DNA from: Ephydatia muelleri | Lineage: Eukaryota; Porifera; Demospongiae; Spongillida; Spongillidae | Assembly: GCA_013339895.1 (NCBI GenBank) | Contig: JABACO010000022.1 | Span: forward strand, 3,090,452-3,154,451 | Length of the DNA: 64,000 nt | Direction of reading: 5' to 3' | Part shown: in pieces, positions 9,976 to 19,820 of the stretch | Position numbering within the stretch: position 1 is the first letter of the stretch | Layout of the letters: every line of letters begins with the position of its first letter | Notes under the pieces: generated by a model | Told to the model about the DNA's origin: nothing | Database searches by the model: none | Seen by the model: the letters and a program-made list of their open reading frames with translations, nothing else | Position numbers and translations under genes: made by a program

Positions 9976-12900
9976 TCATGTGAGTGATAGAGCGTTAAAT
10001 GCAGACAAAAACACATTCTCTTCAACAATGGAAATTTGAGCTATTTCCGAAGCTAGATTCTGTAATTGATCCAACATATCTTTTTGGGCAGTGCGAGAAT
10101 CTTTTTTAGAAACAGCAGAGAAATCCATGAACGATACTTTAATTATCTCCCCTAGTCGGTAATAGCCAATGTTAGCCAAGCTTATATCATCATGACACAA
10201 ACCCAGTAAAGAGAATTCTTCAATAGCTTTTCGTACAAGATTAGTAAGGTTATGCTGTATTTTCAATCTGTTGCATGTCAATAGATAAGGCATAACAATG
10301 ACATACTTGTTCTTCATCAAAGTGACGACATATGATTTCTTAAACCCGATTTTTTGCCAAATTTCTGATTCTCTTTCTGCACCACATAAATCGTTTTTTT
10401 TACGAAATTTCAGAGCACACACTAAACGACTCTTGCTGCATGCTAGCCACACTCTTCCATGCTCTCCAGCTCCCAAAGGTTTCAAAATGTAGAAGTTGGC
10501 GCAATGCGATGTGGGCATCTGACCAAACTTAAGACAATCGCTATTCTTCCAAGGACTAGGAGACCAATACCAATCATCTTTGCCATAAACAACATATTCT
10601 TGCTCTGCTGCAATCAAATGTGATGGTATCGGTTTTGACTGACACATTGTACGTATTGCATGAGTAACCATTTTAAGACTGTCCCCACTTCCATCAAGTT
10701 GATAAATCTCTGTACCTAAAACTTTGCGCTCAGAGGTACTAACTGGTAGTATACCATCAATATCGTCTTCTGTTTCATTGCCCATATCAGAAATATCTGG
10801 AATACTAAGATCCTCACAGTTGAAATCCTTCTTGACTAATGTTGCCACGGTGGTGCTGTGGATGGGTAACCAACAAGCTCGCCACTCATTGAATGTTGTT
10901 AACAATCCCAAGACGAAGTTTAGTCTAAAAAATGATTTAAACATATTCAAATAGTCAAACATCTGTCCAAGAATTTCTGGGTTCATCAAACGAGATGATG
11001 ATTTAAGAGATGGCTTTTTAACTTCCACAAAACCAATAGGAGTTTTATGATAATCCTTTTCCAGCATCAGAAGCCACAAATCGGGACACAATTCTGATAC
11101 AGTCACTTCATTGGAGATGGAAATTCTTTGCTCCTCACCCAGTGCACGAATAACATCAGCTAGCATATTTCTTACATAAAACTTGACATCATCTTCACTG
11201 GTGTATTCAATTGGACCAGAAAAATTTCTAGATTTAAAGTCCAAAACATTATCAATGTCAGCATCACTTGCAGCACATCCTAATGACACTATACTGATTG
11301 TAGCTGGGGCATGTGAAGAAGTATACTGCTGAGACGATTTCAAAAGCCTGGTAAGTGTAAGCTTAGGTGTGTCTTTCAATGCTTTGCCTAAAAGAATGGG
11401 ATAAAAGTTATATATCCACACTATAGATGACCACACTAGATGATGACCACACTTGATGTCAACCACACTAGATGACCACACTAGATGATGACCACACTAT
11501 AGATGATGACCAAACTAGATGATGACCACACTAGACGATGTCCACACTAGATGACCACACTAGATGATGACCACACTGGATGATGACCACACTAGATATG
11601 ACCACACTAGATGATGACCACACTAGATGATGACCACACTAGATGATGACCACACTAGATCAAGGCTTTAACAGATCGGATCCTAATTCGGATATCCTAT
11701 CTGAAAGGCCAACGGATCGGATTCAGTTTCGTTACATTAATCATTCAGATTGCTGTTCCAAGGTTGGAACAGATTCAGACTATAGCCTGCCCAATATCTG
11801 AATATCCGGTGGTCTGGGACCAAGGGAAAGCAGCCTTTTTTTCCAGATTCAACAGTACGCATGTGTTTTGTATGTTAAAAGACGGTTGACGAAGTGTGAA
11901 ATAAACGTACATGTAGGCTTTTATTTCTTCCCTTTTTGTACTTTATGCTTTTTCTATTGTAAATTTTGCCACCGCCGTCTTCCAATTTGGGCATTCCACC
12001 TTGCACGCTTTATATACAGGGTGGTCTGTTTTTTCACCAGATGATGAACTTGATGACCTCACTAGATGATGAACCTGATGACCACACTAGATGATGAACC
12101 TGATGACCACACTACATGATGAACCTGATGACCACACTAGATGATGAACCTGATGTCCACACTAGATGATGAACTTGATGACCACACTAGATGATGAACC
12201 TGATGACTACACCAGATGATGAACCTGATGACCACACTAGATGGTGAACCTGATGACCACACCAGATGATGAACCTGATGACCTCACTAGATGATGAACC
12301 TGATGACCACACTAGATGATGAACCTGATGACCACACCAGATGATGAACCTGATGACCTCACTAGATGATGAACCTGATGACCACACTAGATGATGAACC
12401 TGATGACTACACTAGATGGTGAACCTGATGACCACACCAGATGACCTCACTAGATGATGAACCTGATGACCTCACTAGATGATGAACCTGACCACACTAG
12501 ATGATGAACCTGACCACACTAGATGATGAATGATGTCCACACTAGATGATGAACCTGATGACCACACCAGATGATGAACCTGATGACTACACTAGATGGT
12601 GAACCTGATGACCTCACTAGATGATGAACCTGATGACCTCACTAGATGATGAACCTGACCACACTAGATGATGAACCTGACCACACTAGATGATGAATGA
12701 TGACCACACTAGATAATGAATCTGATGTCCACACTAGATGGTGAACCTGATGACCACACTAGATGGTGAACCTGATGACCTCACTAGATGATGAGCCTGA
12801 CCACACTAGATGATGAATGATGTCCACACTAGATGATGAACCTGATGACCACACTAGATAATGAATCTGATGTCCACACTAGATGGTGAAACTGATGACC

Positions 12901-14013
12901 CCACTAGATGGTGAACCTGATGACCACACTAGATGATGAACTTGATGACCACACTAGATGGTGAACCTGATGACCACACTAGATGGTGAACCTGATGACC
13001 ACACCAGATGATGAACTTGATGACCTCATTAGATGATGAACCTGATGACCACACTAGATGATGAACCTGATGACCACACTAGATGATGAACCTGATGACC
13101 ACACCAGATGATGAACTTGATGACCACACTAGATGATGAACCTGATGACCACACTAGATGATGAACCTGATGACCACACTAGATGATGAACCTGATGACC
13201 ACACTAGATGATGAACCTGATGACCACACTACATGATGAACCTGATGACCACACTACATGATGAACCTGACTAGATGATGAGCCTGATGACCACACTAGA
13301 TGATGAACCTGACTAGATGATGAGCCTGATGACCACACTACACGATCAATCTGATGACCACACTGGATGGTGAACCTGATGACCTAGATGATGAGCCTGA
13401 TGACAACACTACATGATGAACCTGATGACCACACTAGATGATGAACCTGATGTCCACACTAGATGATGAACTTGATGACCACACTAGATGATGAACCTGA
13501 TGACTACACCAGATGATGAACCTGATGACCACACTAGATGGTGAACCTGATGACCACACCAGATGATGAACCTGATGACTACACTAGATGGTGAACCTGA
13601 TGACCACACCAGATGACCTCACTAGATGATGAACCTGATGACCACACTAGATGATGAACCTGATGACCACACCAGATGATGAACCTGATGATCACACTAG
13701 ATGATGAACCTGATGACCACACTACATGATGAGCCTGATGGCAACACTACATGATGAATCTGATGAACACATCATTCGCCACTTTACAAGCCATACAACA
13801 GAGGACGTTTGTTCTATTTATAGCCCAAATCACCTGGCTTAAGGTTGTGTCACCTGGCTTAAGGATCATTCAACTTTGAAGAGCTACATACAAGATGAGA
13901 ATATTTCTGTCGGCAAACTTAAAGCAGGAAACTAACAAAAACAGAAGGTACTTACAAACTGTAGAATTGTTTTGCCATATTGATTGGCATGCTAGAAGTT
14001 GTGCACAAATCAT
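9976..14013 (-). CDS. PD-(D/E)XK nuclease-like plus protein-kinase-like fusion
   Basis: Two-exon model: exon 1 is 14013-13956 (ATG, donor GTAAGT), exon 2 is 11387-9976 (acceptor ATTCTTTTAG); phases match and give 489 residues. The first 31 residues that an unspliced frame would add come from minisatellite and are rejected. N-terminal half: a PD-(D/E)XK pattern, CPDLWLLMLE, about 12 residues, then IGFVEVKKP. C-terminal half: kinase-like glycine loop GAGEHGRVW, VAIK-like Lys in VCALKFRKK, hinge VIVMPYLL, catalytic-loop equivalent CHDDISLANIGYY (His-x-Asp and Asn kept) and MDFSA in place of DFG. The order nuclease then kinase-like matches Crinkler/RHS-type effectors described in fungi, oomycetes and some animals (established literature, recalled); sponge members have been annotated with DUF domains. 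The frame is intact. Role, whether immune effector, transposon-derived protein or signalling kinase, is unknown. Confidence 0.7.
11404..11658. repeat. Minisatellite, GATGACCACACTAGAT units
   Basis: About 15 units of 13-19 bases (GATGACCACACTAGAT with shortened forms) inside the intron of the minus-strand nuclease-kinase gene, starting 17 bases from its acceptor. The array is related to the longer-unit array at 12036-13765. Confidence 0.9.
11659..12035. other. Unique island between two minisatellite arrays
   Basis: About 375 bases without repeat units, with internal echoes of CGGATC and GGATATCC. No exon is seen. It lies in the intron of the minus-strand gene. Confidence 0.4.
12036..13765. 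repeat. Large minisatellite, 25-bp unit
   Basis: About 70 units of GATGATGAACCTGATGACC plus ACACTA, with variants (ACCTCA, ACTACA, GGTGAACC, GTCCAC) that recur in blocks, showing higher-order duplication. The same unit is found as a 72-bp island at 17197-17268. Confidence 0.95.
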
Positions 14014-14225
14014 AGCGATAGAGTTACATTTTTGGTTCCCATTTGTTTTTGTTCATAACCAATAATGCCCCCCTCCGACGTATATACAATGCCCATTAGG
14101 AGTAAAGGTACCGGTACTGTAATTGAGTTAAATTAATAACAAAATGATCTGAAAATGCTATGCGACTATGGGAACGAGAGTATGCCGAAATGTAATAAAA
14201 ATAGTTTAAAATTGTTGAAGACGTT

Positions 14226-14460
14226 TATAATGTCACAATAATAGTCCCCTTCGCCTCGTCCGCCTCCTCCTCCACATCCTCCACCTCTTCCTCTACATCT
14301 GCCTCTTTCTCCATGTCCATCTCGTCCGCCTCCTCCACCTCTCGTCTCCTGTCTCGTCTATTTCTTGTTCCTTCTCTTCGGTGTCGTCCACCTCCACATC
14401 TTCCAGCACCGCAACCACCTCCCCGTCTCTACCCTCAACAACATGTCATCCACCGCTGCC
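14226..14460 (-). other. Purine-rich coding-like tract, RGG or acidic
   Basis: Read on the minus strand this GA/GG-rich tract gives RGG-type peptide (RGGGCGAGRCGGGRH, and in another frame RGGGGGRDGHGERGRC) and, in the remaining frame, acidic peptide (VEVDDTEEKEQEIDETGDE; EEEVEDVEEEADEAKG). No single frame stays open throughout. It may be a decayed relative of the RGG gene at 5.9-9.7 kb, or simply biased sequence. Confidence 0.35.
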
Positions 14461-14533
14461 AACACCTCCTTTGGGGATTAGGTCTCTCACGTCGTTTTCA
14501 GTTAGTTCCATGGGTGACCGAAGTGGCTTTAGG

Positions 14534-14972
14534 AATGGACCTTTTGCCTTCTGACGTCACAAATTGATTGGTTGTGTTTGACATAACATAAGTCCTTACA
14601 GGAACTTCACGAAGAAACACAGCAAGTACTAAATTAATGGTAAATGAATGCCTGACGGTATTCCAAAATGAAGTACCTTCGCCAGTTACGGTGCAAATGT
14701 CACAGCGCTCACAAGTTACCGGAAGTTGCCCCCCCAAATATCAAAAAGCGCGACTTCGCGTGTCTCATTAGCAACTTCCGCAATGTTTCGTTGCATACAA
14801 ATCCCTTACAGAGCTTCATCGTGAAATACAACAAAAATGAAACGTGTGGTAATTTACTTCTCAATAAAAATTTAAAAGGAAAAGCATGTAGGAGCTATGA
14901 TGGTGAAGTTATACCATTTTTAAAGTTGCCCCCCCAAAATTCATGCGTGACGTCAAAGGCAAAAGGTCCATT
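14534..14972. mobile_element. MITE-like element with short TIRs
   Basis: Terminal inverted repeats AATGGACCTTTTGCCTT and its complement, extended by TGACGTCA near each end. Internally, two related blocks (CTTACAGGAACTTCACGAAG and CTTACAGAGCTTCATCGTG; GTTGCCCCCCCAAA twice) suggest an internal duplication. No clear target duplication. The TGACGTCA palindromes are CRE-like sites. Confidence 0.6.
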
Positions 14973-15091
14973 ACTTATATATAGGCCTGACTGCGATGGA
15001 AGATAAAAGGGCTGAACATGAGCTCAAGCGTGTTAGGAAAAGGCTGAACTTGAGGTTTGGAACTAATATTCAAGTGTGCCTTCTTGCTGAC

Positions 15092-15752
15092 TCACAATAA
15101 ATGAATCCACACAATGCTTGAGTCAAAGTACAAGCAGCCATGCAGCTGGATTGAGCACATGCTACTACAAAAGGTTAAACTCCCCAAGCTGCTCAATCTT
15201 GATGAAATTTGACTGTTCGTCATACCATTGGTAACTTTATTGGTAGTATTTCTCATTGGTATTATCGGATGCCCTTGGACTCCCCATATCACACTCTTCA
15301 CTGCACAAGCAGATTTACATGTAGGACTCTCCCAATACAGTTGCCTTTTAGCACCGCGTTTCTTTTCTGGCTCTGCTTGATAGCTTTCGTGTTCAGTGGT
15401 CTGTTTCTTTTCGGGCTCTGCTTTATACCTTTCACATTTAGCGGACCGTTTGTTTTCTGGCTCTGCTTGATAGCTTTCGAGTTCAGCAGCTCGTTTGTTT
15501 TCTGGCATTCAGCGGAACGCGTTTAGCAGGCCGTTTCTTTTCTGGCTCTGCTTGATAGCTTTCGTGTTCAGTGGTCCGTTTCTTTTCTGGCTCTGCTTGA
15601 TACCTTTCGCGTTCAGTGGACCGTTTGTTTTCTGGCTCTGCTTGATAGCTTTCGAGTTCAGCTGCTTGTTTCTTATCTGGCTCTGCTTGATACCTTTCAT
15701 GATCAGCAGCCCATTTCTTTTCAGGCTCTGCTTCGTTGCATGCCCGTGCTGA
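15092..15752 (-). pseudogene. Charged Tyr-Gln-Ala-Glu-Pro-Glu-Lys-Lys repeat gene, frame-shifted
   Basis: Minus strand. From 15752 down the frame reads ARACNEAEPEKKWAADHERY, then five units of YQAEPEKKRTTEHES type, ending near 15509 at a stop after LNARKQTSC. A second frame takes over at about 15508 (MPENKRAAELESYQAEPENK) and continues with three more units to RQLYWESPTCKSACAVKSV and a stop at 15092. So about nine units are split by one frameshift. A possible acceptor (ATGTTTTAG) precedes the repeat at about 15758. The unit is homologous in pattern to the exon at 1971-2460, but here Glu replaces Asp. Unit DNA is highly similar, so copies are being homogenised. It may be the charged N-terminal region of a transposon-linked helicase protein. 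Confidence 0.5.
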
Positions 15753-16129
15753 TTCTAAAACATAGTCTCAAGTTTGGAGGTAATTCACACATTGTTTCGC
15801 TTTATTCTTTCTGTGACATGAAGGCATTTCGAGAAAAACAACTTCACTAACAAAAAGGTTTCACACTAAATGATGATTGAAGCACCATACAGTTTTCTCT
15901 AGTTGGTCACTATTTATACATTAATTGTGATATCTAATTATACGTCTTACACAGACCATATAGTTGATTATTAAATCATTTGCTACTGTTCCTGTAGTTT
16001 TCTTGTTTGGTATTGACAATTTTAAAATTGTCAAGATTCTGCCTTTTGTAATGATACAAGTAGCGTTTAGTACGGCCCAAATCTAATAATACAATTACCA
16101 AAATATAGCATTGACTATTTTGATCACAG

Positions 16130-16450
16130 AAGGCACTCTTCCAGCCAATTCTGACACTATTGGTGAAAGTTCCATTCTTTAAAAGTGTTCCTATCCCGAG
16201 TTATGCATTGTCAAGGAGGAGGATAATTCCGGGACTGGGAAAGAGGATGGGCGTACCCTTTTTTTCACTACAACCGTGCTGTTTTGCGACATAAAACAAT
16301 AACAAAACTGCTCATATTTGTCTTCTCATTCAATTCAAACAACATGCTTAACAATCCAATCGTTGGGAGTTGTTAAAAACGGCGCGTGTTTTATACGACA
16401 TTCATAGTCTCAAATCCTATATGGAAGTTTGTAGCGAAACTTCCGATATG
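16130..16450. repeat. Dispersed repeat B (copy 1), hairpin at 3' end
   Basis: About 320 bp matched by 63517-63860: shared blocks include AAAAGTGTTCCT, CCCGAGTTATGC, TTTTGCGACAT and TCCTATATGGAAGTTT. The right end is a hairpin (GGAAGTTTGTAGCGAAACTTCC split arms of nine bases). No TIRs or target duplication. A short 3' hairpin without TIRs suggests a non-autonomous Helitron-like element, but only the second copy has a CTAA shortly after the hairpin. Confidence 0.6.
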
Positions 16451-16672
16451 GTCAGAATGGAAACGTTTCCTTTTGCAACAGTACACATATGAAATATTCC
16501 TATACCAGTCTTGAGAATGCCAAGTGATTGTCCTCTGCACATCGTAATGTCTATATTATTTTGTTGAAGTCTATGCATAATAGCCTCAGCAATACATGTA
16601 TGTGCACCTGTTGTCCTAGTTAATTACACAAAATAAAAATTTAAAACCTCATTGATTTTGTCTGCTTTGAAC

Positions 16673-16678
16673 TTTATT
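16673..16678 (-). terminator. Poly(A) signal, minus strand
   Basis: TTTATT on the plus strand (AATAAA on the minus) about 26 bases beyond the stop at 16704, consistent with the end of the three-exon gene. Confidence 0.5.
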
Positions 16679-16703
16679 GGCATTCTCTAAAATTGTAATG
16701 GCA

Positions 16704-18438
16704 TTATGATGGCACATCTGCCATGTCATCTGAGACAATCGGACTGCAGACTGAGATCAAGGATGCCTCTCCTTCAGATTTACACACTGTAGGAATCATG
16801 TGCTGAATCTCAGCATTGCGTCTGCTAGCATAATCGCTCAAGTTAAATCCATGATCAAAGGCATCAATGAAGTGTTTAAGTTGTTCAACAATTCCCCAAA
16901 GAGACAACACCCATCTATCCATGACACAATTTGGTTGCAAGATGGTGGAGGTGCCATTGGTGTACACCTATTACTCCTGAAGAGTACTACTGTCGTAATG
17001 TGGTTGGTCCATTTCTGGTTGACTTCAATCAAAGCCAATCCTGTCACCCATTGTCTCAACAAAACTATTTATTTTTAAACCTTGCACGAATCACCTCCCA
17101 CCAAAATGCTTATCATACTTAAAAAGGTCTTGGGTTTGGCACCAAATATGCCACTATACTCAGAGTTGAAATCATGAAATTAGTGATCATTCAGCCCAGA
17201 TGACCACAATGAATCTGATGACCACACTAGATGATGAACCTGATGACCATACTAGATGATGAACCTGATAACCACACAACCACACAACCACACAATTGAA
17301 GGCAACAGTGGTGTAAAAAGCAGGAAGCTGTTCTAAATATAATAGTCCTATATTTACACTGTAGGACACAAACAAAATATGCCTAACAATATGCTATATA
17401 TTGGTTCCCTTCTTATTATACCATTCTTTCCCTGCTTAACACAACTTTGCCTTCAAATCCTGCATACCACTAACTTTCTCAAATAGAATGCTTTTTTGTT
17501 ACTTGTATAAAAGCAGATTTAGAAAGTTTTATTTCAACCATGCAGTTTTCTATCCCCCGCCCACCCCACCTCCCGTTACATATTAGGTATGAATTGCAGA
17601 CAAAATCACGTGTGTAGATGTAGAAAATTGGAAAGGCAAACTAACACACACAGTACACACTGAAATGAGAGATTGGATTGGATTGGATGGATTGGTGGGT
17701 GGGTGGGTGGGTGGGTGGGTGGGTGGGTGGGTGGGTGGGTGGGTGGGTGGTGGGTGGGGTGGGTGGGTGGATGGGTGGATGGGTGGATGGGTGGATGGGT
17801 GGATGGATGGGTGGGTGGGTGGGTGGGTGGGTGGGGGGTGGGTGGATGGATGGATGGATGGATGGGTGGGTGGGTGGGTGGGTGGGTGTGGGGTGGGGGG
17901 TGGGTGGGTGGGTGGGTGGGTGGGTGGTGGGTGGGTGGGTGGGTGGGTGGGGGGTGGGTGGGTGGGTGGGTGGGTGGGTGGGTGGGTGGGTGGATGGATG
18001 GATGGATGGATGGATGGATGGATGGATGGATGGATGGATGGATGGATGGATGGATGGATGGATGGATGGATGGATGGATGGATGGATGGATGGATGATGG
18101 ATGGGGATGGATGGATGGATGGATGGATGGATGGATGGATGGATTACCTCTAGGTTGCACACCAGAACATATTCCTGTGATTTCCAGCCACCCTTAGGCT
18201 CAGATACTTTGCCTTCCTTACATAAAATGTGCCACCTATCATTCGCTTTCCTGCAAGTACATACATCATAATGGTTAAAACAATGATTTTCAGAAAATAT
18301 TTACTTGTATTTCAGTCCTGCTGCTGTTTCATCAAAAAACAGTAGTGTTGATTGAGAAACAGTGCCGTCAGCTTCAACTGGTAGATCAAAGGTCTCACCA
18401 TCAAGTATCAAAAACGGTCCGTCCGTCGCATCAGCCAT
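16704..18438 (-). CDS. Three-exon gene of unknown function (166 aa)
   Basis: Exon 1 is 18438-18305 (ATG, donor GTAAAT), exon 2 is 18250-18148 (acceptor TACTTGCAG, donor GTAATC), exon 3 is 16967-16704 (acceptor AGTAATAG, stop). Phases agree at both joints. The protein begins [20 protein letters not shown], with [19 protein letters not shown], a Lys/Trp-rich middle [30 protein letters not shown] (written here in two parts) and a C-terminal exon with [20 protein letters not shown]. An AATAAA (minus strand, 16673-16678) follows the stop by about 26 bases. I do not recognise a family; WHILCKE and [10 protein letters not shown] resemble small zinc-binding modules only loosely. The intron between exons 2 and 3 holds the GGGT/GGAT array, a MITE and minisatellite. 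Sequence just upstream of exon 3 (16968-17062) is open in another frame, so the exon 3 boundary is less certain. Confidence 0.5.
17197..17268. repeat. Island of the 25-bp minisatellite
   Basis: Three units of GATGATGAACCTGATGACC type, matching the array at 12036-13765, 3.4 kb away. It sits in the last intron of the minus-strand three-exon gene. Confidence 0.85.
17300..17512. mobile_element. Foldback MITE, family A (degraded copy)
   Basis: Shares GGTGTAAAAAGCA, AATAGTCCTATATTTA, CCTTCAAATCCTGCATACCA and TTGTTACTTGTATA with the copies at 3762 and 63160. The left terminus is missing and pairing of the arms is poor, so it is older or truncated. Confidence 0.7.
17693..18144. repeat. (GGGT)n/(GGAT)n tetranucleotide array
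   Basis: About 450 bases of GGGT and GGAT tetramers, mixed in the left two thirds and pure GGAT from 17994 on, with a few irregular units. ORFs reading WVGG, WMDG or HPSI across it are artefacts. It begins immediately after the donor of exon 2 of the minus-strand gene, so it is intronic (CCAT/CCCA in the transcript). The GGGT part could form G-quadruplexes on the plus strand. Confidence 0.95.
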
Positions 18439-18939
18439 GTCTATCAAAATAGACCATGCAATTCAGTAGTCGGGTCATTCCACGTCAAATCGTCACGCTT
18501 TTTGCCAAATGCACATAGTGTAGACATGTGTAGGCTAATGTACATAGTGTAGACATGTGGGAAGCAATAGCATAACAGTGCTATTGCTTTCCACCTTATA
18601 ACTTGTTATCGTTGTTCAATATGCAACCAAAAGTTACAAGGTCCATGACGAAGACACTGCCTTAACACCAAGAATTCAGCAATTATCATATCTCAATGAG
18701 TAGCACTTCTATGACAAACCTTTTGATTGTGTAGCAGCTGTACAAGTCATGTGCACAGTGAAATACTTTCAATTGGTTGGTGCAAGTATTTACTCGCGCC
18801 ATTATTATTTGACTAAATCAACATACGCAAAAAATACCAAATCATGGTATAGAGTTTAACTCAAACACATAGTTTGTATATTGAGTGTGCGGCTCTTGAT
18901 TTTGTGTGTTACCAAGGGAGGGTACATGATGTACTTCTA
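18439..18939. other. Upstream region of the three-exon gene; no feature seen
   Basis: AT-rich, with a small repeat of ATAGTGTAGACATGTG (18517 and 18543). No TATA box at the expected place upstream of 18438 on the minus strand and no coding frame recognised. Confidence 0.4.
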
Positions 18940-19820
18940 TTTGAGATTAGCTGGTAGTACAATGAAGCATGAATGACCTTTATAAGTTCAATAGACATGT
19001 ATAACAACCCACCTAGCAACCATCACTACAAACTAGAGATTTATAAACTCACCTTGTAGTTTTTAGTGAGGACCAAGATAGGACTAAATCAGTAAACCAG
19101 TAGCAGCCAATCGTATACAAGTATACACAAACATGCACCAAAAGCGAGAGAGTCTGTGAGAATCAGGAGAGGATAGCGGATAATTTAACACACACATCCC
19201 ATATACAAACAGCACAACATACCCTAACCTTCTCCCTTTCCCCAAACAGACATTTGCACGTGTACCTTTACACAAGCCTAGTACTTTTACCACTATACAT
19301 CAGTCTCATTCCCCTCCTTAGACATACCCCACCAGCCTCTCTAGACAATATCACAGGTCTATTTTACATGGTTTTAACCTCTTAGAGGCCAGTAGAGATA
19401 CAGACAAAACAGCAGTCGAACAGAGGAACCAGCAACCTTCTGACTAAACCAAGAAACCAGTAGTCACGATACTGAAACACAAGAACCAGCAACCTCTAGA
19501 CTGAACGGAGTAACCAGTGGTCTATTATAACAACAGGACAGGCAAAGATTAATGAGACTCACAAAACACACACAACAATATTGTTGTGCTTGTTATTGAG
19601 AACCACATTACCTTTTGTATCACTTGTAACTTGATGGCTAACGAGAGGACCTGCAGTCAAGCAGCACCAGTCTCAGTAATAAATAGTCTTCGGATAGGAA
19701 CAAATGAACCAGTAGCTCAAGGCGCAAACAAATGAATTGGCAGGATCCGCACAACTGGTACACGAGAGACTAAACAAAGAAAATATTTACAAATGAGACA
19801 AAATCAATTTTCATCCTAGT
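18940..19820. repeat. Segmental duplication C, copy 1
   Basis: Aligns through its length with 26113-26890 in the same orientation. Shared blocks include CATCACTACAAACTA, GTCTGTGAGAATCAGGAGAGG, CCAGTCTCATTCCCCTCC and CTCTTAGAGGCCAGTAGAGA. Copy 1 is somewhat longer because of several insertions. No coding frame is conserved between copies. The foldback element at 19821 interrupts or abuts its right end. Confidence 0.85.

Noticed and set aside
11388-11481. N-terminal extension (MWSSSVVDIKCGHH) of the nuclease-kinase ORF
   Set aside because: It is minisatellite read through the acceptor TTCTTTTAG; a phase-matched first exon exists at 13956-14013.
12036-13765. CRISPR-like regular array
   Set aside because: Units are contiguous with no unique spacers, and the genome is eukaryotic; it is a minisatellite.
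17606-18197. ORFs with WVGG/WMDG or HPSI/HPPT repeats
   Set aside because: Tetranucleotide array read in each frame.
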